A DNA stretch of 7,395 nt from Candidatus Thorarchaeota archaeon (GCA_016840245.1 JAEOST010000549.1:1-7395); one strand, 5' to 3'. Positions 1 through 6,461 are shown, numbered from the stretch's first letter. The notes: generated from the sequence alone by a model not told the origin. Program-made: numbers and translations.

Positions 1-1
1 A

Positions 2-667
2 GCGAATGTAGAGGGTAGTCGAATCTTGGATTTGGCCTGTGGAAGTGGAAGACATGCCGTTGCTCTAGCTGCCAAAGGTGCCGATGTTGTTGGTATTGAT
101 AGCAGTAAGGCAATGATTGAAAACGCACAGAAGTTAGCTGCAGACGAAGATGTTCAGATTGAGTTTGAAGTCGCAGATATGCTCAATCTGAGGCAGATTG
201 TAAATGATGAGTTCGATCTAGTAACATGTTTGGGTAATTCACTTGCTCTTGTACCGACTCTGAATGACATGAAACAGGTTGTTGGAGATGTGGTGTCGGT
301 TCTAAGACCAGGTGGCACGTTTGTAAGCCAAACCCTGAACTTTGAGGAAATTCTAGGTTCTGGATTCCGTTTCTTTCCGGCAAAAGGTGGAAGATTGGAT
401 ACTGGTGAAGAAGTTGTTTTCTCTCGGTTCTATGATCATTCTGGTACAGGGGATGCATCAACACTTGTCCTCTCCTCTTTCATCAAGCAGAATGAGACTT
501 GGACTCCCATGGTATCAACTCAGAGCGTACTTCGATTAGACATTGGAGTGATGGAAAGCATTCTAAAAACAGCAGGAGTCTCAGACTGGGTTGTGTTCTC
601 AGACTACTCTGGTAACGGTTTTGTTCAGAGTAGTCACAGAAACATGGTGCTTAAAGTAAGAAAGTAG
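2..667 (+). CDS. Class I SAM-dependent methyltransferase, 5'-truncated by the window
   Basis: The reading frame is open to the window edge, so the true start lies upstream. The in-frame TTG at 26 falls inside motif I and is not a start. 221 residues are visible. The glycine-rich SAM-binding motif I (ILDLACGSGRHA) is near visible residues 8-19. The acidic residue that holds the SAM ribose is D33 in VVGIDSSKAM. A motif III-like AD pair is near 58-59, and LRPGG, typical of the strand before the substrate half, is near 101-105. This is the Methyltransf_11/25 type of Rossmann fold, soluble and cytoplasmic. The C-terminal half (mixed beta strands with several Trp and Phe) should form the substrate pocket, but nothing identifies the substrate, so small-molecule methylation is only a family-level guess. 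The gene converges on the peptidase-like gene with a 38-base gap and is probably unrelated to the cluster to its right. Confidence 0.9.
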   Translation, partial: ANVEGSRILDLACGSGRHAVALAAKGADVVGIDSSKAMIENAQKLAADEDVQIEFEVADMLNLRQIVNDEFDLVTCLGNSLALVPTLNDMKQVVGDVVSVLRPGGTFVSQTLNFEEILGSGFRFFPAKGGRLDTGEEVVFSRFYDHSGTGDASTLVLSSFIKQNETWTPMVSTQSVLRLDIGVMESILKTAGVSDWVVFSDYSGNGFVQSSHRNMVLKVRK

Positions 668-705
668 TGTGAGGAAAAGCTGTATTCACTTCATTTCTGC
701 AGAGA

Positions 706-2247
706 TTAAATTGAACGTTTCCTGTAGAAGACTATTACTGCTACTATTGTGACGAGAGCAAATCCTGTCACTGTTAAGAATAACAGTGGAGATGGTTCAT
801 CTAATGGTTCTGTAGGTGATGTCAGGCTTGTTGAGATAGTTGAATGCCTTGAAAGTGCGTCATCAAGAGCTTGACTTGCGTCTTTCCAGGAGTCAGCGAT
901 AACGAGAAGGTGCTGGGCAATCTCAGAGAGATTCTCAGCATGCTCTGCAATGGCTGCAGTCATGTTATTTGATTCATCATAGCTATTGACGATTGCTATG
1001 AAGGTTCCAACAAACGATGAGTCAACATCAGGAGGACTAAAGATATCTGTCAACGAGTTGTTATTACTGAGAGCGTCCATATGTGTCAGCGCTTCGGATG
1101 CCATATGTGTAAACTGGGTCAAGTTGATGTCAGGTAGTAACCTAGGTATAGTAGTGAGTGCAGTACGATATGATAGATACTGCAAAGTCATTGATTGCTC
1201 AAAGGTAATCCCAATCAGGTATAGTTGCATCATTTTGGAATCCATATCAGCGAACTGATCAAGATGTGTTCCTAACACATCAGGAATGAGGTCCAAACTC
1301 ATGTCACGAAAAGCTAACTCTCCAAAGTTAACGTAGGATAAGTTCTCTGACCCGGGAGCAGTAGATGTTCTATTGCCACTTAGCCGTTCCACAATCAATT
1401 CTCCTAAATCAGTGGGAAAGTCCTCAGACGGTCCAGCTGCAGATTTGAATATCGTCATTCCATATCCAAGAGCATTCCAAGCAGCCTTGAGTGCAGTGTA
1501 ATCCATGGAGTATGCCCAACGACCATCAGTGGGATAACCAAAATTATCCCCAAAAGACCCTACTCCGGGATCTAGGATATCTACCGTTCCTGCTGTATCA
1601 TTGTAGCCCACAATCAGTATCGCATGACCCGAAATAGGACCAGATTTGTTCGCCGGTTGTCCGTAGACTCTTGCTAAGTCATAATCCTCCGGTGGAAGAA
1701 AGTAGGGATCGACCCAAGCTACAATAGGATATCCTTCGTTAAGAGTTGCTTTTAACACCTGAAAGGCTTCTGTTTCACCTTCAATATAGGATGCGTTTAC
1801 ACCCCATTCAATCCATGCTGGTAGACTCTGTTGAGCCCATGGTGAATTAATATCAACTAGAACTGAGTAGTCAACATTGTAGAGATTGCTAATAGTGACA
1901 TAGTGAGCCTGTTGTCTCATATCACTTCCAGCAATAAATCGTAGAGTTTCGTTTACATTGATGTATGCAGATGTAAATCCAATAGCGGACATGGCAAACA
2001 ATGTGTGCAGATCAACGTCAATCCCTATAGATTGCAGAGCCATCGTGACTGCAGCCCAGTTACAGAAACCGTTAATCTCCTGCCATACATAGTCGATTCC
2101 ATCTATATAGGCACTGCCGCTATTAGCAATATGGTGGTCAGGAGAATTCATTTCATCTCCTGACCTAATTGCAATTGGGGAGACTGCAACTGTATAAAAA
2201 GTAAGCATCACAATGAGAACTATTCCGCACCTTTTCATCTTCATCAT
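706..2247 (-). CDS. Secreted, C-terminally anchored C39-like (papain-fold) cysteine peptidase family protein
   Basis: 513 residues. An N-terminal signal peptide has basic K3/K5/R6, a hydrophobic stretch at about 7-22 and likely cleavage near 24-28. A C39-like domain spans about 45-270. It has the oxyanion Gln Q56 six residues before catalytic Cys C62 (QEINGFCNWAA), the His H208 in SGHAILIVGYND, and the Asp D226 in DILDPG, the usual C39/papain order. A helical region (about 305-465) leads to a Ser/Thr/Pro-rich linker (468-486), one TM segment (about 487-507) and a basic RKR tail, so the enzyme domain faces outside. Ten N-x-S/T sequons fit an extracellular glycoprotein. It follows the ABC operon on the same strand after 115 bases with a hairpin. 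ATG at 2247 is used here. The third Met (2238) has a near-consensus GAGATGAT four bases upstream and is a strong alternative. The substrate is unknown, and a non-proteolytic C39-like role is possible. Confidence 0.82.
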   Translation of the reverse strand: MMKMKRCGIVLIVMLTFYTVAVSPIAIRSGDEMNSPDHHIANSGSAYIDGIDYVWQEINGFCNWAAVTMALQSIGIDVDLHTLFAMSAIGFTSAYINVNETLRFIAGSDMRQQAHYVTISNLYNVDYSVLVDINSPWAQQSLPAWIEWGVNASYIEGETEAFQVLKATLNEGYPIVAWVDPYFLPPEDYDLARVYGQPANKSGPISGHAILIVGYNDTAGTVDILDPGVGSFGDNFGYPTDGRWAYSMDYTALKAAWNALGYGMTIFKSAAGPSEDFPTDLGELIVERLSGNRTSTAPGSENLSYVNFGELAFRDMSLDLIPDVLGTHLDQFADMDSKMMQLYLIGITFEQSMTLQYLSYRTALTTIPRLLPDINLTQFTHMASEALTHMDALSNNNSLTDIFSPPDVDSSFVGTFIAIVNSYDESNNMTAAIAEHAENLSEIAQHLLVIADSWKDASQALDDALSRHSTISTSLTSPTEPLDEPSPLLFLTVTGFALVTIVAVIVFYRKRSI

Positions 2248-2362
2248 CTCAACTGCATTTAGAAAGAGTCAGTCAGGGTTGGTACTTGCCAACCCCGACT
2301 TAGATAGAGATAGAGCGTAATGTAGAGGACCATTGTGCAAACGAAGGGTAGTAGGACCACTA
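2248..2362 (-). promoter_or_regulatory. Intercistronic region before the peptidase-like gene
   Basis: 115 bases with no credible ORF. They hold the 2271-2300 hairpin and a short GATAGA-like repetition at 2301-2315. Read on the minus strand, I find no convincing TATA box (the best is the pyrimidine-rich CTCTATCTCTATCTA). Whether the peptidase-like gene has its own promoter or is read through from the ABC operon cannot be decided by eye. Confidence 0.4.
2271..2300. repeat. Strong inverted repeat (hairpin) upstream of the peptidase-like gene
   Basis: GGGTTGG (2276-2282) pairs perfectly with CCAACCC (2289-2295). A T-G wobble closes an ACTT loop inside. Outside, after one A/C mismatch, AGTC (2271-2274) pairs with GACT (2297-2300). 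That gives 11 Watson-Crick pairs in 30 bases. It lies 23 bases before the peptidase-like start and 62 bases after the stop of the small membrane protein, both on the minus strand. It could be an RNA hairpin in the 5' leader, a processing or termination element between two cistrons, or an operator. On the minus strand it is followed only by CTCTTTCT, not a long T tract, so a classical terminator is not well supported. Confidence 0.6.
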
Positions 2363-2566
2363 TCACCGAGGACACAGCCTCCTTGCGAGTGCTGCAATTA
2401 TCACAATAAGGACCACAATCAGAGCCGCATTGAATATGATAACCGACTCATCAATGATCCCTCTGAGGGAGATCTCACTTAAGCTATCAATGAGCTCAAA
2501 TGCTATGATAACCATCAGCAGCCAAAGACCTGCGTTTTCGTTTCGTGCGATCCTACCTTCGTTCAT
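2363..2566 (-). CDS. Small two-TM membrane protein, third gene of the ABC exporter operon
   Basis: 67 residues from ATG at 2566. This start is chosen because a perfect GGAGGT (2578-2573) lies six bases upstream. A longer form from GTG at 2587 would overlap the permease stop as GTGA and add seven residues, including SYGGQ, but it would put the Shine-Dalgarno inside the coding region. The protein has a short polar N terminus with Arg, a hydrophobic helix at about 13-28 (LWLLMVIIAF), a polar/acidic middle (SLSEISLRGIIDES), and a second strong helix at about 41-61 rich in Ile, Val and Ala, ending in a basic ARRLCPR tail. No family is recognised. The start lies 17 bases past the permease stop, so it is almost certainly co-translated with the exporter and could be a small accessory subunit. 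Confidence 0.75.
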   Translation of the reverse strand: MNEGRIARNENAGLWLLMVIIAFELIDSLSEISLRGIIDESVIIFNAALIVVLIVIIAALARRLCPR

Positions 2567-2572
2567 TAGCTG

Positions 2573-2578
2573 ACCTCC
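2573..2578 (-). promoter_or_regulatory. Ribosome binding site deciding the small membrane protein start
   Basis: GGAGGT on the minus strand with six bases (CAGCTA) to the ATG at 2566. It favours the 67-residue form over the GTG start at 2587. Confidence 0.7.
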
Positions 2579-2583
2579 ATAAC

Positions 2584-4269
2584 TCACTCCGGTTTCGAGA
2601 GTGATCGAATCCCAGCGTAGACGAATCCCAGACCTATCAGGGACATGAACCCTACTCCTATGATAGCTATTCCCACATCGACAAGACCAGGTCCGAACAG
2701 CATCTCAATGAAACTAAAGATATCAATACCCAGACCAATATCAAGAACGATACCTCCCAGAAGGATACCCATCATCGAGAACTGAGCTATCAGCATTGCC
2801 GCCATGACATTCGCCTGATGAGCCGGGGACTTGCTGTCTTCATATGCAGGATTTCTAGCAGTTATTCCAGTAGCAATCATCGCTGCTCCGCAGACTGCGA
2901 AGTAACCATATCCAAGGAGGAAGATGAACTCTACAATGGTCGCATTGAACATGATGCCTATAATGATGACAGGCAACACTGTCAATGGTATTGCAATCAG
3001 GAATGCGCTAGCAAGTCTGGTCTTGATGAACCTTGATGCTCCCTTCGGTGCACCTTGGATTATCCAGAGCTGATCCTTGCTCTCAAGAAATCCCTGTCCA
3101 ACGAAAGGAAAGACACCTACGATTGCCAGCATGATACCAATCATTGGTAAAATCTCCTTTATTGACATGTAGTAGTCACCAAACTGACTCATTATGAAGG
3201 GTAACACTGATGCGAGAACCACCCCGTAGAAGATCTTCGAGAGGTTCTGAGCCTTACGTAGGAAGTCCTTCATGTTGACAACCATGAGGGTCCCGAACGG
3301 ACCTGGACTGACCTTACGTATTCCACGTAGGACAATGTTCTCCTTACCAACAGTTGTGACAGTCTCAGTACGTACTCCTGCCTCGATAGTGAAGATTCTG
3401 TCAGCTGAGTAGAATCCAGCTACGATTGTCAGAAGTACAAACCCACCAACAATTAGAGCGCTTGTGAGAAAGTCCATGTGCATAAGGGTTCCAAGACCTT
3501 CAATTTGTGGGGCAGTGAGTCCGATACCATTGAAGTTGATTGCTAACCATCCAGTAAAATCGGCGTACCAAGTCCAAGGCATGAGTGCAAAGATATCCAG
3601 TGAGAGGAGATCAGCCATCATGGGAGCGAACATCATCAGGCCGTACATCGGGAGAATCACAATGACTGCGATTACCATAGATAGAGCCTTAGCTATGTCG
3701 TTACCTCGTGAAGAGTCGCCCAATCTTGCTTGAATCACAGCTGTGAGCAAGTTCGATAACCAGATTGTAGCCAGTATCATCAAGGTAAGGCTACCGTATA
3801 CTAGGACTTGACCGATTATCGATACTTCAAAGGCCAACATGAATGGTGAGATTAGTATCGGAGCTAGGAAGAGAATGACAAGACCATATAGTCCAGCCTT
3901 CCCAACATAGGTCCCAATCAAGATGTCCCTTGTTCGAACATTGTTACTTAGGAAAATCTCCCACTGGCCAATCTTAATCTCAGCAAGTGCGTAGGATAGT
4001 GGGAACAACAAGGTGATGAAGAATAGGAACATCATCACAGTTGACATGAGTCCAGGAAACATCACCATGAGCATGACTTGAAGCTCTTCCCAAGTGAAGA
4101 TAGCTACAAGAAGGCCATTGATCATCATTGGTGCTACGACTGTAGCCCAGATAAGACCTAGAAAGGTGATTACGCTAAGATATATTGCGCGTCTACCCTT
4201 CATTCCACTAGTCAAGACTAAGAACTCTGCCTTTGCTATTGCGAACCACGTTCGAGTCAACAAAGGCAC
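2584..4269 (-). CDS. ABC-2-type exporter permease, apparent fusion of two six-TM halves
   Basis: 561 residues, very hydrophobic, about 12 TM segments: near 28-56, 74-96, 125-145, 150-180, 195-217, 267-287, 347-362, 372-392, 420-440, 445-470, 488-510 and 532-556. A polar linker at about 290-345 divides it into two halves of about six TM each. Each half has the cytosolic ABC-2-style segment after its second TM: EIKIGQWEIFLSNNVRTRDI near 97-116 and ESKDQLWIIQGAPKGASRFI near 396-415. ABC-2 permeases usually dimerise from one six-TM chain, so this chain may form the whole channel. GTG at 4269 has GGAGGT (4280-4275) five bases upstream. A second GGAGGTG (4273-4267) makes TTG at 4263 or 4260 possible starts. 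The gene lies three bases after the ATPase stop. The exported substrate is unknown; lipid, peptide or drug are options. Confidence 0.85.
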   Translation of the reverse strand: MPLLTRTWFAIAKAEFLVLTSGMKGRRAIYLSVITFLGLIWATVVAPMMINGLLVAIFTWEELQVMLMVMFPGLMSTVMMFLFFITLLFPLSYALAEIKIGQWEIFLSNNVRTRDILIGTYVGKAGLYGLVILFLAPILISPFMLAFEVSIIGQVLVYGSLTLMILATIWLSNLLTAVIQARLGDSSRGNDIAKALSMVIAVIVILPMYGLMMFAPMMADLLSLDIFALMPWTWYADFTGWLAINFNGIGLTAPQIEGLGTLMHMDFLTSALIVGGFVLLTIVAGFYSADRIFTIEAGVRTETVTTVGKENIVLRGIRKVSPGPFGTLMVVNMKDFLRKAQNLSKIFYGVVLASVLPFIMSQFGDYYMSIKEILPMIGIMLAIVGVFPFVGQGFLESKDQLWIIQGAPKGASRFIKTRLASAFLIAIPLTVLPVIIIGIMFNATIVEFIFLLGYGYFAVCGAAMIATGITARNPAYEDSKSPAHQANVMAAMLIAQFSMMGILLGGIVLDIGLGIDIFSFIEMLFGPGLVDVGIAIIGVGFMSLIGLGFVYAGIRSLSKPE

Positions 4270-4280
4270 CTCCTACCTCC
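4267..4280 (-). promoter_or_regulatory. Double Shine-Dalgarno at the permease start
   Basis: GGAGGTAGGAGGTG on the minus strand contains two overlapping ribosome-binding cores, one inside the ATPase stop region and one covering the GTG start. The first serves GTG at 4269 (spacing five). The second would serve TTG at 4260 (spacing six). The start is therefore ambiguous by three codons. Confidence 0.55.
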
Positions 4281-5043
4281 AGGCCAACAAGGCCTGACGA
4301 TCCACCTTACCACCGACAATCTTGAGGTAAGCTTCCTCTAGATTACGTGTACCTCCAACCTCCATTAACTGCTGAGGTGAACCAAGTGTTACAAGTGCTC
4401 CATCGTCAATGATTCCAATGATGTCACAAACATCCTGCGCAAAGCCAGTCATGTGTGTGCAGATGAAGAAGCTTGTATCTGTCTCTTCAGCCAGTATAAG
4501 GATCAAGTCCTTGACCAATGCGCTTGCAGAGGGATCAAGTCTTGATGTGGGTTCGTCTAGAAAGACAAGCTTAGGCTCGTGTAGTAGTGTAGATGCAACC
4601 AGAACCTTCTGCTTCATTCCAGAGCTGTAAGACTCAAGCAAGTCATCCTGTCGTCCCTCAAGACCAAGCATCCCAAGTAGGCTATCGATACGTCGATGTA
4701 GACCATCGCCATTTCGGCCATTGAGAGCTCCAATAAATTCAAGGAACTCGACAGCTGAGAGCTTAGAGTATAGTCCTGGTGACTCAGGTAGAAGACCAGT
4801 TATTGCCTTGACATCATCACGATGCTTTGAAACATCCAACCCAATTACTTCAGCGTCACCGCTTGTTTGTTTCAGTAGACCTGACAAGATCCTAACTGTT
4901 GTTGTCTTGCCAGCTCCGTTTGGACCAAGAAAGCCGAATCGACTACCCGACCGTACTTCCAAGTCCAGATCTCTCACCGCATGAACTGCACCGAAGCGCT
5001 TGTTCAACCCGGTTGTTTTTATCACAATTTCGTTTCCAGCCAT
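4273..5043 (-). CDS. ABC exporter ATP-binding protein (ABC-2/CcmA-DrrA-like)
   Basis: 256 residues, cytoplasmic nucleotide-binding domain expected to power the permease encoded three bases downstream. Motifs in order: A-loop aromatic F17, Walker A GPNGAGKTT at 40-48, Q-loop position in LLPESPGLY with Glu87 in place of the usual Gln, signature SYSSGMKQK at 138-146 (variant of LSGGMKQR), Walker B LVFLDEP at 159-165 with catalytic E164, D-loop SRLDP (usual SGLDP), and switch His H197 in CTH. The fold is complete, and the C-terminal tail (about 230-256) is short, as in CcmA/DrrA/YhcH-like exporter ATPases. ATG at 5043 has AGGCGAT (one mismatch to AGGTGAT) four bases upstream. It is the first gene of the leftward operon, transcribed from the region shared with the Tfx-like gene. 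Exporter direction is inferred from the ABC-2 pairing, and no substrate-binding protein is present. Confidence 0.93.
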   Translation of the reverse strand: MAGNEIVIKTTGLNKRFGAVHAVRDLDLEVRSGSRFGFLGPNGAGKTTTVRILSGLLKQTSGDAEVIGLDVSKHRDDVKAITGLLPESPGLYSKLSAVEFLEFIGALNGRNGDGLHRRIDSLLGMLGLEGRQDDLLESYSSGMKQKVLVASTLLHEPKLVFLDEPTSRLDPSASALVKDLILILAEETDTSFFICTHMTGFAQDVCDIIGIIDDGALVTLGSPQQLMEVGGTRNLEEAYLKIVGGKVDRQALLAWR

Positions 5044-5053
5044 TATTATCGCC

Positions 5054-5131
5054 TGTGTAAATCTTTACCAGATTACTGTATAATATACCCCAACATTTAT
5101 ATATAAATGTTTACACATAAGCAGTAAAGAT
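5054..5131. repeat. Nested 8-bp inverted repeats flanking the central palindrome
   Basis: TGTGTAAA at 5054-5061 pairs with TTTACACA at 5110-5117. ATCTTTAC at 5061-5068 pairs with GTAAAGAT at 5124-5131. ATATACC also occurs twice in direct orientation (5083-5089 and 5130-5136). The left copies are fused (15 bases), while the right copies are separated by six bases. These are candidate regulator half-sites; chance in AT-rich DNA is possible for any single one. Confidence 0.5.
5092..5111. repeat. Perfect 20-bp palindrome with bidirectional TATA element
   Basis: AACATTTATATATAAATGTT is identical to its reverse complement over all 20 bases, and the symmetry breaks immediately outside. It contains TTTATATA on each strand, so one site could serve TBP for both operons, or be an operator that blocks both. 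Confidence 0.8.
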
Positions 5132-5169
5132 ATACCGCAACTGTTATGAAATAGTATGCGGCAAAACAA

Positions 5170-5174
5170 GAGGA
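5170..5174 (+). promoter_or_regulatory. Ribosome binding site of the Tfx-like gene
   Basis: GAGGA with six bases to the ATG at 5181. It supports this start, and there is no better upstream in-frame start. Confidence 0.55.
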
Positions 5175-5180
5175 ATTACA

Positions 5181-5684
5181 ATGGGTCTGTTAAGCGCTCA
5201 CGAAAAAACTGTTTGGCGGCTGTTTCAAAAGGGACACAGTACAAGCGAAATCCCAGATCAGGTACCTGAAGAGGACTGGACGTCCGCCTATGTTTCACGT
5301 GTTATTAACAGAGCTAGAAAGAAGATTGACAAATCTCTTAGAGAGCATGCAAAGAGTCACCGTCTTGATATCGAGAGTGTTCAAGATTACAAGGGTATGC
5401 TCATCGGTTATTCATATCAGGCAAATGCATCAGTCTACATAGTATTCACAATAAAACTGGGAATAATCGTATGGTACAAGCATAACGATTGGGGAGGTAA
5501 ACTCTGTCCGGATTGTCCCAAAGAAGAGGAATGTAGAGAAACCCTTGATACTATCATGGGTGAATACAATATTGCTCTAAGACCGGATGAACAAGACCTC
5601 TACATGACTCAGCAATCAATCGCGATCTTCATCAAGCTGGCAGCAAAGGAAGTTCCTCGTTATCAAAGAAAGAAGGATGAGTGA
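5181..5684 (+). CDS. Tfx-like HTH DNA-binding transcriptional regulator with His/Cys cluster
   Basis: 167 residues, cytoplasmic. Residues about 4-55 form a sigma-70 region-4-like helix-turn-helix: LSAHEKTVWRLFQKGHSTSEI, then the recognition-type helix YVSRVINRARKKIDKSLREHA. This is the arrangement of archaeal Tfx proteins (in Methanothermobacter, Tfx binds the molybdenum formylmethanofuran dehydrogenase operon promoter). The loop QVPEEDWTSA between helices is longer than usual. The C-terminal part (about 65-160) is not the classical acidic Tfx tail. It has strands around 75-100 and H101, C109, C112, C118 (CPDCPKEEEC), a possible metal or redox site, then a helix near 143-156. It heads the rightward operon, with the next gene starting 10 bases after its stop, and faces the symmetric control region, so control of itself and the ABC operon is likely. 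The ligand and sign of regulation are unknown. Confidence 0.75.
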   Translation: MGLLSAHEKTVWRLFQKGHSTSEIPDQVPEEDWTSAYVSRVINRARKKIDKSLREHAKSHRLDIESVQDYKGMLIGYSYQANASVYIVFTIKLGIIVWYKHNDWGGKLCPDCPKEEECRETLDTIMGEYNIALRPDEQDLYMTQQSIAIFIKLAAKEVPRYQRKKDE

Positions 5685-5694
5685 GTGGATAATA

Positions 5695-6456
5695 ATGGGT
5701 AGTGATTATGGTGAGAGATTGGTAAAGCCTCCGGGTATGGAAGTGGTTAGTAGTGGACGTCGGTTCAAACCGTCATCAGCGTATAAACGCAAGTATGTTT
5801 TCATTGTGATATTGACAACTGTGATTATCTATGCACTTGCAGCAATGACTATCATTCTCTCCGCGTTGATTGTGAATGCGATTCTTCCCAGTGATATGTG
5901 GGCCTTCATCTCACCGGTCATGGGATTTGTCAATTTCTGGTACTGTGTCTGTGCTATCATTGTCCTCATACCAGGTCTGATAATTGCGAACATGTACATC
6001 AATAGCATTGAGTATTCAGTAGTTGGCGAATCCGGTGAGGCAATGCCTGAAGTATATAGCAAGAAGGGAATTCTCGATGTGACTGAACGTCATATTCCAC
6101 TGCGTACAATCACTAATGTGTCAAGTCGCGCAGGTCCATTTGACAGAATCTTCGGTATTGGCAGTGTGATGATCGAAACTGCAGGCGGTTCTAGCGGAGT
6201 CCAACTTGGTGGGGTCCTAGCCGTTGACCTGAAGATTGAAGGTGTCCCATTCTTCCGAGAGCTTCGTGATCACATCATCCGAGAGATGAGGCAACTCAAG
6301 GGACCTTATGCAACTGGAACCGAGGTATCAGTCCGTGAGGATGAGTTCGGAGAGCCAATTATGTCTGGAGGTACTCAAGGTGATCTGATGCTTACTCTCC
6401 GTGAGATATTACGAGTGCTTAGGAAACTGGATGAGAAACTGGACAGGTTAGGGTGA
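5695..6456 (+). CDS. Two-TM membrane protein with bacterial PH (bPH2/DUF304, YdbS/YdbT-like) domain, copy 1
   Basis: 253 residues from ATG at 5695. This start is preferred over ATG at 5677 because the N terminus then aligns with its neighbour (MGSDYGERLVKPP with MGDKYEGKVIRPP) and the gene no longer overlaps the Tfx-like stop. Order: polar N tail with a conserved KPS, TM hairpin at about 34-62 and 74-102, bPH2 domain at about 104-200 with the characteristic HIPLRTITNVSSRAGPFDR and FGIGSVMIETAG, a linker with PYATGTEV, and a C-terminal amphipathic helix (LTLREILRVLRKLDEKLDRL). The bPH2 domain should be cytosolic, just after TM2. In bacteria this family includes YdbS/YdbT, tied to resistance to antimicrobial peptides; the molecular role is unknown. 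It lies 10 bases after the regulator and overlaps the GTG alternative start of copy 2. The bPH2 assignment comes from motif recognition. Confidence 0.8.
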   Translation: MGSDYGERLVKPPGMEVVSSGRRFKPSSAYKRKYVFIVILTTVIIYALAAMTIILSALIVNAILPSDMWAFISPVMGFVNFWYCVCAIIVLIPGLIIANMYINSIEYSVVGESGEAMPEVYSKKGILDVTERHIPLRTITNVSSRAGPFDRIFGIGSVMIETAGGSSGVQLGGVLAVDLKIEGVPFFRELRDHIIREMRQLKGPYATGTEVSVREDEFGEPIMSGGTQGDLMLTLREILRVLRKLDEKLDRLG

Positions 6457-6457
6457 T
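6451..6457 (+). promoter_or_regulatory. Ribosome binding site deciding the start of PH-domain copy 2
   Basis: GGGTGAT overlaps the stop of copy 1 (TGA at 6454-6456) and lies four bases before ATG 6462. It supports that start rather than the GTG at 6453, which would overlap as GTGA and place the site inside the gene. Confidence 0.65.
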
Positions 6458-6461
6458 TAAG

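Larger units (their letters stand above)
5044..5180. promoter_or_regulatory. Divergent promoter/operator region between the ABC operon and the Tfx-like operon
   Basis: 137 AT-rich bases between two divergent starts. The centre is a perfect palindrome (5092-5111) containing TTTATATA in both directions, an archaeal box A candidate for both operons. It would predict transcription starts near 5075-5080 leftward and 5125-5130 rightward. GTATA-A-TATAC (5078-5088) is a second leftward TATA candidate. Around it, TGTGTAAA (5054-5061) reappears inverted as TTTACACA (5110-5117), and ATCTTTAC (5061-5068) reappears inverted as GTAAAGAT (5124-5131). GTAAA-TC-TTTAC (5057-5068) is itself a half-palindrome. 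Such symmetry suggests operator sites for a dimeric regulator, plausibly the adjacent Tfx-like protein. Confidence 0.65.

Noticed and set aside
183..464. Minus-strand ORF of 93 codons inside the methyltransferase
   Set aside because: It is antisense to clear methyltransferase motifs. The product is low-complexity, rich in His, Gln and Leu, with no family look and no ribosome site.
986..1258. Plus-strand ORF antisense to the peptidase-like gene
   Set aside because: It is opposite a gene with a signal peptide, catalytic motifs and a TM anchor. It has no recognisable domain and is most likely a shadow frame.
706..2247. Bacteriocin-maturation C39 domain acting in the exporter
   Set aside because: The signal peptide and C-terminal anchor place it outside the cell and separate from the ATPase, so leader-peptide cleavage on the cytosolic side is not supported.
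2271..2300. Classical intrinsic terminator
   Set aside because: The hairpin is strong, but no U-rich run follows on either strand. Archaeal termination mainly relies on T tracts, so only an inverted repeat is called.
2301..2315. Short GATAGA-like repetition
   Set aside because: Only about two units long; too short to call a tandem repeat or binding array.
5054..5136. CRISPR-like or phage attachment repeat array
   Set aside because: The repeats are 7-8 bases, mixed in orientation and irregularly spaced. They fit operator half-sites in a promoter and not an array or att site.
5677..5694. Upstream ATG start for PH-domain copy 1
   Set aside because: It would overlap the regulator gene. Its AAGG site abuts the ATG directly, and alignment with copy 2 supports the ATG at 5695.
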